Shown here: positions 35,345 to 44,334 of the stretch, piece after piece
Numbering within the stretch: the first letter of the stretch is position 1
Layout of the letters: each line of letters begins with the position of its first letter
DNA from: Brumimicrobium sp035497735
Lineage (GTDB): Bacteria > Bacteroidota > Bacteroidia > Flavobacteriales_D > Crocinitomicaceae
DNA length: 64,000 bases
Direction of reading: 5' to 3'
Assembly: GCA_035497735.1 (NCBI GenBank)
Contig: DATJCX010000047.1
Coordinates: forward strand, 186,001 to 250,000
The notes under the pieces: generated by a model
The model's input: only the letters and a program-made list of their open reading frames with translations
What the model was told of the DNA's origin: nothing
Databases searched by the model: none
Translations under genes and position numbers: made by a program

Positions 35345-36685
35345 ATGAAAAAATTATTTATCACTTTCTTAACATTAACATTCGCTTTTACAAGCACCGT
35401 ATTTTCTCAAGTAGAGGAAATGAATAAATGGTCGCTGAGCTATGGATTTGGAAGTCATTTCTTTGCTAGACCATTAGCAGTTTCAAACAATAACTTAAGA
35501 AACATTAGTTTAGGTCACCATGAGATAAATGCTCGCTACATGATTAACAACCGTATGGGAGTTCAATTTGGCGTAGGGTATGATCAAATGGCGTTTGCAG
35601 GTTTAAAAACGAACGGGAAACATGACAAGACTCATTTTTTTGGCGTAACAGTTCAAAGCGTTATCAATATAGGAGACATTATTAGACTCCATGAATTACA
35701 TAACCGTTTTGGTCTTTTACTACATGGAGGTGGAGGTTATGGAGCGATGTTCCAAACACGTAAAGATATGGATAGATCAAAAGTAGACAATATGATTGTT
35801 CTTAAAATGGGTCTAACACCACAACTTCGTTTATCTGACCATTGGGCATTGTTTGGAGATGTTTCTACAAACGCGACATTCAGACAACACAAAACATTTA
35901 ACTATGTAGAAAAAATTACTGATGACAAGAAAATCAATTCAATTGGTGGTTTCTTTGATGTTTCTCTTGGTATAACTTACTACATTGGTAAGAACAAGAG
36001 ACATGCAGACTGGACACCAACTGAATTAGGAAAAGGTCCTGTGAAGGTTGATTTATCTGAAGTGGAAAATGAAAATGAAAAACTTCGTAACCGTATTGCA
36101 ACAATTGAAGAGCAATTACAGGACGACGACAATGATGGAGTTGCTAACAAATTCGACAAAGAACCAAATACACCAAAAGGTGCATTAGTAAATGCTAGCG
36201 GAGAGCAAATTGAGGAATTGGTGGATACAGACGGTGATGGAATTCCTGACAAGTATGATGATTGTCCAGAGGAGTATGGAACTTGGTCGAACAACGGTTG
36301 TCCTGTTTCTAAAGAAACTACACAAGTTATCCGTGAAATTTCTCGAGCTATTTACTTCAACACAGGAAAAAATACAATCGTTAAAACATCTTACGGACAC
36401 TTAGACCGTTTAGTCGAATTAATGCAGAGAAATAAAGAGTTTGCTATTTCAATTGAAGGTCATACTGACAACGTTGGAGACAAAGAATTAAACTTAAAAT
36501 TATCGAAAGATAGAGCAGTTGCTGTTAAGGAATACTTAACCGCAAAAGGAATTGATGCCTCTAGAATTTCAAGTAAAGGATTTGGTGATACTAAACCAGT
36601 AGAAAATAATGATACTGAAGAAGGTAGAGCTAAAAACAGACGTGTTGAAATTAAAACAACTTTAAGTTTTACGGTTAAACCGTAA
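35345..36685 (+). CDS. OmpA-family outer membrane protein with thrombospondin type-3 repeats
   Basis: A 446-residue protein with a signal peptide (ends VFSQ), an N-terminal eight-strand-type beta-barrel (about 25-220), a coiled linker, and calcium-binding TSP3 repeats (DDDNDGVANKFD and VDTDGDGIPDKYDDCP). A C-terminal OmpA domain (about 340-440) binds peptidoglycan: IEGHTDNVGDKELNLKLSKDRA and GFGDTKPVENNDTEEGRAKNRR. It links outer membrane to wall and is usually abundant. It is divergent from the capsule locus and has its own promoter and strong terminator. Confidence 0.92.
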   Translation: MKKLFITFLTLTFAFTSTVFSQVEEMNKWSLSYGFGSHFFARPLAVSNNNLRNISLGHHEINARYMINNRMGVQFGVGYDQMAFAGLKTNGKHDKTHFFGVTVQSVINIGDIIRLHELHNRFGLLLHGGGGYGAMFQTRKDMDRSKVDNMIVLKMGLTPQLRLSDHWALFGDVSTNATFRQHKTFNYVEKITDDKKINSIGGFFDVSLGITYYIGKNKRHADWTPTELGKGPVKVDLSEVENENEKLRNRIATIEEQLQDDDNDGVANKFDKEPNTPKGALVNASGEQIEELVDTDGDGIPDKYDDCPEEYGTWSNNGCPVSKETTQVIREISRAIYFNTGKNTIVKTSYGHLDRLVELMQRNKEFAISIEGHTDNVGDKELNLKLSKDRAVAVKEYLTAKGIDASRISSKGFGDTKPVENNDTEEGRAKNRRVEIKTTLSFTVKP

Positions 36686-36712
36686 GTTTTTCTCAAGGAA
36701 AAATTTTAGACT

Positions 36713-36750
36713 AAATGCTGAGCGATGACTTCATTGCTCAGCATTTTTTT
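36713..36750 (+). terminator. Rho-independent terminator after the OmpA gene
   Basis: AAATGCTGAGC (36713-36723) pairs with GCTCAGCATTT (36736-36746) across a 12-nt loop, followed by a run of T. The stem is 11 bp with a T tract, 28 nt beyond the stop. Confidence 0.9.
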
Positions 36751-36797
36751 TTATTAGATACCAGAACTTTAGCATTTAAAATTCAAAGATAGATACG

Positions 36798-36805
36798 TAT
36801 ATTTG
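36798..36805 (+). promoter_or_regulatory. -7 promoter box of uvrB, 4 nt before the start codon
   Basis: TATATTTG matches TAnnTTTG and ends 4 nt before ATG 36810, so the transcript would begin at about the start codon. Confidence 0.45.
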
Positions 36806-36809
36806 CACT

Positions 36810-38789
36810 ATGGAATTTAAACTCGTTTCACCATTTGAGCCAACTGGAGACCAGCCTCAAGCAATTAAAGAACTAAGCAAGGGGATTTTAGATGGAATTC
36901 CGCACCAGACCTTGTTAGGTGTGACGGGAAGTGGAAAGACATTTACCATCGCCAATGTGATTCAACACGTTGATAAACCAACCTTGGTACTTTCACACAA
37001 TAAAACCTTAGCTGCACAGCTATACAATGAGTTTAAACAGTTTTTTCCAAACAACAGAGTTGAATATTTTGTTTCATACTACGATTATTATCAGCCAGAA
37101 TCCTACTTACCGATAACAGATACTTATATCGAAAAGGATTTAGCCATCAATGATGAAATTGAAAAGATGAGGTTGTCCACCACTTCTGCCCTACTTTCAG
37201 GCCGACGAGATGTGATTGTTGTTTCTTCTGTTTCTTGTATTTACGGTATTGGGAATCCGAATGAATTTGAAAAAAGCATCATTCCTATAAAGCGTGGTGA
37301 CACTATTATGCGGAATAAGTTTCTATTTCGATTGGTAGAAAATCTCTACTCACGTGCGGGAGATGATTTCAAGCGTGGAACTTTCAGAGTAAATGGAGAT
37401 ACCGTTGACATATTCTTAGCTTATACGGATTATGGAATAAGAATAGAATTTTGGGGTGATGATATTGAAGAAATATTCACCATCGACCCTGAAACAAATG
37501 ATATTTTAGAACGATTAGACGCCATCAATATTTATCCGGCCAATATTTTTGTGAGTTCGCCAGAAACGACTCGACAAGCTGTTGATGCAATTCAAGAAGA
37601 CATGTGGGTTCAAGTAGAAGCTTTTAAGCGTCAGGGAAAACCGATGGAAGCTAAAAGACTAAAAGAAAGAACAGAGTACGACTTAGAAATGATCAAGGAA
37701 CTTGGTTACTGTTCTGGAATTGAGAATTATTCCCGTTATTTCGATAAACGAGCGCCAGGAACACGACCTTTCTGTTTACTGGACTATTTTCCGAAGGATT
37801 ATCTGATGGTTGTTGATGAAAGTCACGTGACCTTGCCACAAATTCGTGCCATGTATGGAGGAGACTTTTCTAGGAAGACCAATCTTGTAGAATACGGTTT
37901 CCGTTTACAAGCAGCCATGGACAACAGGCCATTAAAATTTGAGGAATTTCAAACCTTACAGAATCAAACTATATATGTAAGTGCCACTCCAGCTGACTTT
38001 GAGATGGATTTATCAGAAGGTGTTATCGTTGAGCAAGTGATTCGTCCAACTGGTTTATTGGACCCTATAATCGAGGTAAGACCAAGTCTAAATCAAGTGG
38101 ATGATTTAATAGAAGAGATTCAAAAGCGTGTTGAATTAAAAGAACGCGTATTGGTGACGACGCTAACCAAGCGAATGGCGGAGGAATTACAGAAATATTT
38201 CGATAAAATGGGCATTCTATGTCGCTATATCCACAGTGAAGTAGATACTTTGGAAAGAGTAGAAATATTACGTCAATTACGTGAAGGAATTTTCGATGTT
38301 TTAATCGGTGTAAACTTATTGCGTGAAGGTTTAGACTTACCGGAAGTGAGTTTAGTCGCCATTCTAGATGCTGACAAAGAAGGATTTTTAAGAAACGTTC
38401 GTTCACTGGTACAGACAGTTGGAAGAGCAGCGCGAAACGTAAATGGTTTGGTGATCATGTATGCTGACAAGATGACCAATTCGATGGAAGTTACGATAGA
38501 TGAAACAAATAGGCGTCGATCGATTCAAATTGCGTATAACGAAGCACACGGTTTGGTTCCAACAGCTTTGAACAAGTCCCATGACACTGCATTTAACTAT
38601 AAATCGAAAGAAGAGGAAGAATTAATTGCTGCTGATCCAGATGAAAAATATCAGAATAAGGAAGAACTTGAAAAAGCAATTAGTACAACAGAAAAGTTGA
38701 TGAAACGAGCTGCGAAAGAACTCGACTTTATGGAAGCTGCCCGACTTCGTGATGAAATGTTTAGATTGAAGAAATTAAGAAAGGAATAG
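36810..38789 (+). CDS. uvrB: UvrABC excinuclease subunit B
   Basis: The damage-verifying helicase-like subunit of nucleotide excision repair. The 659-residue protein has Walker A GVTGSGKT near residue 39-46, the YYDYYQPESYLP beta-hairpin that inserts between DNA strands, DESHVTLPQ (motif II), VNLLREGLDLPEV and a C-terminal UVR motif (LMKRAAKELDFMEAARLRDE) that contacts UvrC. The length is normal. It is a single gene, with hairpins on both sides and a promoter box immediately before the ATG. Confidence 0.96.
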   Translation: MEFKLVSPFEPTGDQPQAIKELSKGILDGIPHQTLLGVTGSGKTFTIANVIQHVDKPTLVLSHNKTLAAQLYNEFKQFFPNNRVEYFVSYYDYYQPESYLPITDTYIEKDLAINDEIEKMRLSTTSALLSGRRDVIVVSSVSCIYGIGNPNEFEKSIIPIKRGDTIMRNKFLFRLVENLYSRAGDDFKRGTFRVNGDTVDIFLAYTDYGIRIEFWGDDIEEIFTIDPETNDILERLDAINIYPANIFVSSPETTRQAVDAIQEDMWVQVEAFKRQGKPMEAKRLKERTEYDLEMIKELGYCSGIENYSRYFDKRAPGTRPFCLLDYFPKDYLMVVDESHVTLPQIRAMYGGDFSRKTNLVEYGFRLQAAMDNRPLKFEEFQTLQNQTIYVSATPADFEMDLSEGVIVEQVIRPTGLLDPIIEVRPSLNQVDDLIEEIQKRVELKERVLVTTLTKRMAEELQKYFDKMGILCRYIHSEVDTLERVEILRQLREGIFDVLIGVNLLREGLDLPEVSLVAILDADKEGFLRNVRSLVQTVGRAARNVNGLVIMYADKMTNSMEVTIDETNRRRSIQIAYNEAHGLVPTALNKSHDTAFNYKSKEEEELIAADPDEKYQNKEELEKAISTTEKLMKRAAKELDFMEAARLRDEMFRLKKLRKE

Positions 38790-38799
38790 GTCAAATAAA

Positions 38800-38862
38800 A
38801 AGCCATCTCAAAAGAAAGTTTTGGATGAAATACCTTTAACTTTTATTCTTTTGAGACAGCTT
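38800..38862. terminator. Bidirectional hairpin between uvrB and the TonB receptor
   Basis: Arms at 38800-38816 and 38846-38862 share an 11-bp core, TCTCAAAAGAA with TTCTTTTGAGA, plus four more pairs at the base (AAGC/GCTT). It lies between two converging genes. The 15-mer TCTTTTGAGACAGCT is also present after pckA. Confidence 0.7.
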
Positions 38863-38882
38863 CTTACAATTTAAATTTTCGA

Positions 38883-40742
38883 CTATTTCTTAGCACTAAA
38901 AGAATAGCGAACTCCTAACTTATACCATCTTGTTGGCATTGGAACTGCCCCACTTTCTCTGTATTGTGCATCTAAAAGATTGGTGATGTCTGTATAAATT
39001 GTAATTCCTTTGACTTTATAACTCAATCTAAGATCCAGTAAATTATAAGCTTTATTCAATTCTCTTTGAATCAATCTATTTCCTAGTTGAACAGAAAGGT
39101 CTTTATAGCTATAATTCAATCCCACAATCAACTGATGTTTTAGTGATTCTACCACATATTTCGACTGACTTTCATCCACTTCCACATCAATTGGGTGAAG
39201 GTATTGGTAATTCACAAAGTATCCCAATCGGTGATTGGTTTGCAGGACAAAACTTTGTCTTAAACGTCCATATAATCCGTGTACTTTTACGTTTCCATAG
39301 TTTTCTGGAGAATACGGAACGAATTCAGAATCTCTTGTCCAATCGATAAAGTCATAAATATTTCTGTAAAAATACCCAGCTTCAGTTGTCATTTTTTTTA
39401 AGCGATAAGAAGCATTCAACTCATAAGTCCATGCATTTTCTGGTCTTAAATTCGGATTCCCCACATTTCCAGGTGCTTGGTTGAGAAATAAATCCGTAAA
39501 AGATGGAATACGTTGTCCCGAACTTGCAACTGCAGAAATTGTCCACTGCTTGTTGATAGTATAAAGAATATTTGCTGCAGGATACACTTGCCATCCATAG
39601 CTTGAGTTGTAATTCACATAAGCGCCAACATCAAAAACAAGTTGCTTCCACGTTTTAAAATACCTAGCAGCTGCTCCGTAATTATTTCTATCATGATTTC
39701 CAATATTTGAAGAATTAATTGTTTCAAATCTAGTTGTTAAATTCAAGCCAAAGGTTCCGATTTTCGTTGCCACTTCCCCGTTCAGTTCCGCCATTAAAGC
39801 ATTCGTAAAATGCATAGAGCGGGCAACACTTGGATTGTCTTTAAAATAACGGTAATCGTCCTCATCGTAGCGGTTACTCAGTTTAGGACTAAGACTAAAT
39901 CTTCCAAATTTATGTTCGGAGGACAAACTTACAATTCCAGTTTTTACAAATTCTACAGAATTACTGTCCCCTGGAGCCGCATAAAAACCATTTGCTCCAA
40001 ATTTATTATCGGCATAACCACCGAAAAGTTGAATTGAATTGTTTTTATTCACACGATATTCACCACTATAAAGCAAATTCACCTTATCACCGTAACTATT
40101 GTACCTATGTCCGTTTGAATTTTCCTTTAAAGCAGAAAATAAGTGACTTTGTTTTTTCGTTCCATAATTTCCTGTTACAGAAACTCCACCTCCACCATAA
40201 ATTCCGCTACCTTCTCGCGGGTCTTGTTTTTGGAAAGATGAACCAGCATAAATATCCGCTTCAATAAAAGAGTAATCTTCTTTTTTTGTGATGATATTCA
40301 CCGCTCCAGTTAGCGAGTTGATTCCATAATACGAAGCCACAGAACCTTTTATAATTTCAATTTCTTTGATTGCATCAAAAGGAATAGGAAGATTCAGCAT
40401 GTTGTGTGCTGTCTGTGAATTGTTGAGTTTAACCCCGTTAATCATCACTAAGGTTTGCTCGAAAGTTCCACCGTCTATACTGATATCTGCTTGCGTTCCC
40501 ATCGGTCCACGTTGACGAATATCAACACCGCCAAAATAAGCCAACAATTCATTAAGAGAAGTAACAGGCAATTGTTTTATTTCCTGAATTGTCAATGTTT
40601 GAACACCAGCGACATAGTCTTTCTTTGGTGTTGCAGCAATAGAGATGGTGATTTCCTCTAAATTAAGTGTATCAGGAGCTTCTTGTGCGAAAAAATTCGA
40701 CGCTAGCATAACTGATAATCCAACTAAGTATATCTTCTTCAT
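38883..40742 (-). CDS. TonB-dependent outer-membrane receptor
   Basis: I start it at ATG 40742 (MKKIYLVGLSVMLASNFFAQ, a clear signal peptide; 619 aa). The frame extends to 40811, but those 23 residues lie across the promoter. The plug domain runs from LNLEEITISIA (TonB-box region) through ISIDGGTFEQTLVMINGVKL and IEIIKGSVASYYGINSLTGAVN; the 22-strand-type barrel ends RWYKLGVRYSFSAKK. Size and plug resemble BtuB/siderophore receptors, with no SusD partner nearby. The ligand is unknown. It is divergent from a MocR-type regulator that probably controls it. No cobalamin riboswitch is visible upstream. Confidence 0.88.
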   Translation of the reverse strand: MKKIYLVGLSVMLASNFFAQEAPDTLNLEEITISIAATPKKDYVAGVQTLTIQEIKQLPVTSLNELLAYFGGVDIRQRGPMGTQADISIDGGTFEQTLVMINGVKLNNSQTAHNMLNLPIPFDAIKEIEIIKGSVASYYGINSLTGAVNIITKKEDYSFIEADIYAGSSFQKQDPREGSGIYGGGGVSVTGNYGTKKQSHLFSALKENSNGHRYNSYGDKVNLLYSGEYRVNKNNSIQLFGGYADNKFGANGFYAAPGDSNSVEFVKTGIVSLSSEHKFGRFSLSPKLSNRYDEDDYRYFKDNPSVARSMHFTNALMAELNGEVATKIGTFGLNLTTRFETINSSNIGNHDRNNYGAAARYFKTWKQLVFDVGAYVNYNSSYGWQVYPAANILYTINKQWTISAVASSGQRIPSFTDLFLNQAPGNVGNPNLRPENAWTYELNASYRLKKMTTEAGYFYRNIYDFIDWTRDSEFVPYSPENYGNVKVHGLYGRLRQSFVLQTNHRLGYFVNYQYLHPIDVEVDESQSKYVVESLKHQLIVGLNYSYKDLSVQLGNRLIQRELNKAYNLLDLRLSYKVKGITIYTDITNLLDAQYRESGAVPMPTRWYKLGVRYSFSAKK

Positions 40743-40790
40743 TTTTTTTGGGTTTAATTTGAATTTCAATATGTTTTCAAAAGTTTTCGG

Positions 40791-40798
40791 CAAAATTA
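40791..40798 (-). promoter_or_regulatory. -7 promoter box of the TonB receptor
   Basis: The minus strand reads TAATTTTG (TAnnTTTG), 48 nt upstream of ATG 40742. It is back to back with the regulator's promoter box, one base away. Confidence 0.5.
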
Positions 40799-40799
40799 T

Positions 40800-40807
40800 T
40801 ACATTTG
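40800..40807 (+). promoter_or_regulatory. -7 promoter box of the MocR-type gene
   Basis: TACATTTG on the plus strand, 30 nt before ATG 40838. The first direct repeat (40818-40828) lies just downstream of the predicted start of transcription, in a position suited to autorepression. Confidence 0.5.
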
Positions 40808-40817
40808 TCACTTCACA

Positions 40818-40851
40818 AGTAGTCCAGTTGTCAGAATATGAGTAGTCCAGT
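40818..40851. promoter_or_regulatory. 11-bp direct repeat, probable MocR operator
   Basis: AGTAGTCCAGT occurs at 40818-40828 and 40841-40851, 23 bp start to start. The second copy begins within the regulator's first codons. MocR/GntR proteins such as PdxR and GabR bind direct repeats near their own promoters, so this is a good operator candidate. Confidence 0.5.
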
Positions 40852-42307
40852 CAAGTTAGCCGTAAAGGAAATCATTAGCATCGATAGAAGAAAGTCAGAA
40901 TCTATCTACCTACAGATAGTTTACAGTTTTATACAAGCCGTTCAAAGAGGTATATTGCCTTTAGATGCTCAACTTCCTGGAACAAGAATATTTAGTCAGG
41001 ACTTAAAGATTCACAGAAAGACCGTTGTTGCAGCTTTTGAGGAATTACAAGCACAAGGTTGGATAGAAACCATTCCCAGTGTTGGTAGTTTTGTGAAAAA
41101 TCCACAAATAAGCAGTAAAAGCGAACAAATTTTAGAAAAACAAGCCAATAAGTATCTAAAAACGGCTAATTTCAACTTTAAAAGATCTTATCTACTCACC
41201 TCTCCTTTCGAGAAAAGTGATGTAGCGTTAAAATTCAACGACGGTCAGCCCGATTATCGACTAATAGACAGCAAGGAACTTGCAAGAATATACAGAAGCG
41301 CCTTACAACGGAAGAACATTCAACAAAATATCACCAATAGTGAAGTACGTGTTTTACCAAGTTTTAAAGAACAGCTCAGTTACTACTTGAATTTAACGCG
41401 CAACTTACACATTTCTTCTCAGCAACTTTCAATAGGAAAAAGCAAGGAATTACTTTTGTATATTTTGACTCAGTTATTAATAGAACCAAAGGACACAGTT
41501 CTAATAGCAGGATTTGGTTACTTCTTCAACAACATGGTTTTCCAGCAGGCAGGCGCGAAGATCATCAGCATTCCCATAGATGAAAAAGGAATGGATATTG
41601 CTTACATCAAAAAGAATTTTAAGAAAGGAGAAATTCGTTGCGTAATCATCAATACAGCACAACATTACCCAAGTTCTCATAGCTTTTCAGCAGAAAGAAA
41701 ACAAGCACTTTTAGCACTTGCGGAAGCCTATGAGTTTATCATAATTGAAGAAGACAGTGAATTTGAATTTCACCACAACTCCACTCCTGTTTTTCCGTTA
41801 ATTTCTAGCAACCCAAAAAGCAATCATATTTACCTGGGAAGTTTTGGAAGATTCTTAACACCGTCATTTCAACGAGAATTCATAATCGGACCAGAAGACT
41901 TAATCTTGGAAGTTGAAAAGTACTTAGGCTTTATGGATTCCAAAGGTGATATTACAACAGAGCAAGCTTTAATGGAAATGATAAAAGAAGGAGACATCCA
42001 TCGCTTTTTATGGAAGAGCAATAAAGTTTACGCACAAAGAAAGCAAGCTTTTGAACAGTTATTAAAGTCCTATTTAGGCAATGAAATCAGCTACACCATT
42101 CCTCAATTCGGCTTGGCTTTTTGGATTAAATTTAACAGAAGTATTTCTTTAAATGACTTATCTAAAGCAGCTATAAATCAACAACTTTTAATTCCTAGAA
42201 TTTGTTTTTATCAGAACAAAGACATTACGGCAATGCGCCTTGGATTTGGTCATTTAAACGAAGGAGAAATGGAAGCAGCGTTAAAAGTAATTGCCAATGT
42301 CTTGTAG
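40838..42307 (+). CDS. MocR-type regulator (GntR HTH plus aminotransferase-like domain) lacking the PLP lysine
   Basis: A 489-residue protein with an N-terminal winged helix (ESIYLQIVYSFIQAVQRG, LPGTRIFSQDLKIHRKTV) and a fold-type-I aminotransferase-like domain. MocR proteins normally bind PLP through Lys in SFSK; here the segment reads GSFGRFLTP, with Arg338 at that place. The Asp of the usual EDDYDSEF is also altered (IIEEDSEFEF). The late RLGFG Arg remains. Sensing by an internal aldimine is thus unlikely. Divergent from the TonB receptor with shared promoter space and an 11-bp direct repeat, so regulation of that gene and of itself is likely. No vitamin B6 gene is adjacent. Confidence 0.85.
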   Translation: MSSPVKLAVKEIISIDRRKSESIYLQIVYSFIQAVQRGILPLDAQLPGTRIFSQDLKIHRKTVVAAFEELQAQGWIETIPSVGSFVKNPQISSKSEQILEKQANKYLKTANFNFKRSYLLTSPFEKSDVALKFNDGQPDYRLIDSKELARIYRSALQRKNIQQNITNSEVRVLPSFKEQLSYYLNLTRNLHISSQQLSIGKSKELLLYILTQLLIEPKDTVLIAGFGYFFNNMVFQQAGAKIISIPIDEKGMDIAYIKKNFKKGEIRCVIINTAQHYPSSHSFSAERKQALLALAEAYEFIIIEEDSEFEFHHNSTPVFPLISSNPKSNHIYLGSFGRFLTPSFQREFIIGPEDLILEVEKYLGFMDSKGDITTEQALMEMIKEGDIHRFLWKSNKVYAQRKQAFEQLLKSYLGNEISYTIPQFGLAFWIKFNRSISLNDLSKAAINQQLLIPRICFYQNKDITAMRLGFGHLNEGEMEAALKVIANVL

Positions 42308-42368
42308 GGAATTACGCCTTAATTGAAATTGCAAAACTCCGACTACACAAAAGTGGGATTTATTCTAC

Positions 42369-42376
42369 TATCTTTG
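42369..42376 (+). promoter_or_regulatory. -7 promoter box of the helicase gene, 4 nt before the start codon
   Basis: TATCTTTG matches TAnnTTTG and ends 4 nt before ATG 42381. No good -33 TTG is seen. Fits a leaderless message. Confidence 0.4.
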
Positions 42377-42380
42377 TGTT

Positions 42381-43802
42381 ATGGCCATTAACGAAGAACT
42401 ATATAAAGCAGCGAAAAAACATTTTGAATTTGAGCTATCCAGAGATCAGGCAAAGTTATTGGACCAACTGTGTGACTTTTATACACAGCCCAATAGTCAG
42501 GCGCTTTTTATTTTAAAAGGGTATGCTGGAACTGGAAAAACCACCTTACTATCCGCTTTTGTAAAAGCCTTGACGGAATTAAAAAAGAAATCTGTATTAC
42601 TTGCACCAACAGGAAGAGCTGCCAAAGTTTTCTCCCAACGTTCAAGTCAGATAGCCTACACCATTCACAAGAAAATCTATCGCAAGCAGAAAATCGCAGG
42701 TGGCAGTATTCAACTGGGCTTGGCTCCTAACTTACATACGAATACTTTGTTTTTAGTTGACGAAGCCTCCATGATTGGTGATTATACACAAAACAGCGAA
42801 GGCAGTATCAGTTCTCGTAACTTACTAGAAGATCTTGTCAACTACGTTTACAATGGAAAAAACTGTAAAATGATACTGATCGGTGACGAAGGACAGCTTC
42901 CACCAGTTGGTTCCGATTACAGTCCGGCTTTAAACAGTGACTACATGCAGAGTCACTATTTCCAATTGACAATTCAAGAATTTCAGTTAACAAAAGTACT
43001 TCGTCAAACGTCCAATTCCGACATCTTAAAAAATGCTACGGCCTTGCGTTCTGCTGCAGAAAGCGTCTATCCGAGCTTTGATTTAAGCGGGAAAAACGAT
43101 TTAATAAAGTTAGATGGTGCAGAAATGGAAGATGTTTTGAGTTCGGCCTACTCCAACTACGGAGAAACGGAAACCTTAGTCATAACAAGAAGTAACAAGC
43201 GCGCCAATCTGTTTAATCAACAAATTAGAGCCCGTATTTTCTGGTACGAAGACAAAATCGTGTCCAATGACCTATTGATGGTTGTTAGAAACAACTACTT
43301 CTGGTTAGGAGACGACAATAAAATAGGATTTATCGCCAATGGAGAAACGATAAAAGTTGTTAGAATCAGAGGAAGAGAAACACTTTATGGCTTTGACTTT
43401 GTAACAGCGCAGATTGAACTCATCGACTATCCAGAGTTCGATGCTTTTGAAGTAAAAATCATGTTAGAAGTTCTAGACACTGAAACGCCCAATCTTTCAA
43501 GAAGTCGAATGAAAGACTTATTTTTTGAAGTTGAAAAAGACTATGCGTACGAGCGAAACAAGCAAAAGCGCTACGAATTGATTATGGCGGACCCTTATTT
43601 CAACGCATTACAAGTCAAATACGCTTATGCGGTAACCTGTCACAAATCCCAAGGTGGACAGTGGAATGCCGTTTTCGTTGACCAAGGATATTTAACAGAA
43701 GAAATGTTGGACAGCTCCTATTTCAGATGGTTATACACCGCTTTAACAAGAGCAACGGATAAATTGTATCTGATCAACTTCAATGAACAGTTTTTTAAGT
43801 AG
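42381..43802 (+). CDS. RecD2-like ATP-dependent DNA helicase (SF1)
   Basis: A 473-residue superfamily 1 helicase: Walker A KGYAGTGKTTLL at about 48-60, APTGRAAKVFS, VDEASMIGD (motif II), GDEGQLPPVGSD (motif III) and the C-terminal YAVTCHKSQGGQWNAVFV (UvrD_C_2-type) and YTALTRATDKLYL. The short length without N-terminal RecD2 extensions is typical of the stand-alone Bacteroidota form. It probably acts in DNA repair or replication restart; the partner is unknown. It stands alone after the MocR gene. Confidence 0.88.
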   Translation: MAINEELYKAAKKHFEFELSRDQAKLLDQLCDFYTQPNSQALFILKGYAGTGKTTLLSAFVKALTELKKKSVLLAPTGRAAKVFSQRSSQIAYTIHKKIYRKQKIAGGSIQLGLAPNLHTNTLFLVDEASMIGDYTQNSEGSISSRNLLEDLVNYVYNGKNCKMILIGDEGQLPPVGSDYSPALNSDYMQSHYFQLTIQEFQLTKVLRQTSNSDILKNATALRSAAESVYPSFDLSGKNDLIKLDGAEMEDVLSSAYSNYGETETLVITRSNKRANLFNQQIRARIFWYEDKIVSNDLLMVVRNNYFWLGDDNKIGFIANGETIKVVRIRGRETLYGFDFVTAQIELIDYPEFDAFEVKIMLEVLDTETPNLSRSRMKDLFFEVEKDYAYERNKQKRYELIMADPYFNALQVKYAYAVTCHKSQGGQWNAVFVDQGYLTEEMLDSSYFRWLYTALTRATDKLYLINFNEQFFK

Positions 43803-43954
43803 CATTCTGTATTCGTTAAGTTGGATACCAATTATCGTTGACTAAACACTACGCTATTTTTCTTTCTATTCGAATAAGCGCAAAACAATTAAGCCTTGTA
43901 CATTCAATTCAAGCATTTTAAGGTTCTTATTTTTTAAAAAACAAGGCATAAAAA

Positions 43955-43982
43955 AAAGGACTGTTCTTTCGAACAATCCTTT
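43955..43982 (-). terminator. Terminator of tRNA-His
   Basis: A 12-bp stem (AAAGGACTGTTC, 43955-43966, with GAACAATCCTTT, 43971-43982; one wobble on the minus strand) with a TTTC loop is followed on the minus strand by eight T. It lies 15 nt beyond the tRNA. Confidence 0.85.
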
Positions 43983-43996
43983 CCTTCTAATGGTTG

Positions 43997-44071
43997 GGTG
44001 ACTGATGGGATTCGAACCCACGACATTCAGAACCACAATCTGACGCTCTAACCAACTGAACTACAGTCACC
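43997..44071 (-). tRNA. tRNA-His (anticodon GTG)
   Basis: The minus strand folds as a complete cloverleaf: acceptor GTGACTG with CAGTCAC, D-arm AGTTCAGTTGGTTAGAGC, anticodon loop with GTG and T-arm GGGTTCGAATCCC. A G lies immediately 5' of the acceptor stem and C73 opposite it, the special G(-1):C73 pair of tRNA-His, which I include at 44071. CCA is not encoded. Flanking 43803-43954 and 44072-44309 hold nothing else recognisable. Confidence 0.95.
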
Positions 44072-44309
44072 ATTTACTCATCATATTCAACTCATTCGCT
44101 GAATTCGCTTGCAAAGATAGACATTTATATTTAAACAAAGCCAGAAAAAGTAAAAAATTTCCTTCAAATTGAGAAAATTCTTACAATACTTTTGTAAATC
44201 AACATTTTAGAAAAGCTTTTTTTTATTCTTTCCTCCACTTTTTGAGTTTTAACCTACAAAGTGTTAATAACAAAGGATAAAACATCTACTTTCGCTCTGA
44301 TACAAAGTA

Positions 44310-44317
44310 TATATTTG
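44310..44317 (+). promoter_or_regulatory. -7 promoter box of the Gfo/Idh gene
   Basis: TATATTTG matches TAnnTTTG, 17 nt before ATG 44335. Likely promoter for the three-gene sugar group. Confidence 0.5.
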
Positions 44318-44334
44318 TAAAAAATAGATTATAG

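Noticed and set aside
40743..40837. Cobalamin riboswitch upstream of the BtuB-like receptor
   Set aside because: The spacer is only about 95 nt and has no B12-box or riboswitch fold; the regulator beside it is the likely control.
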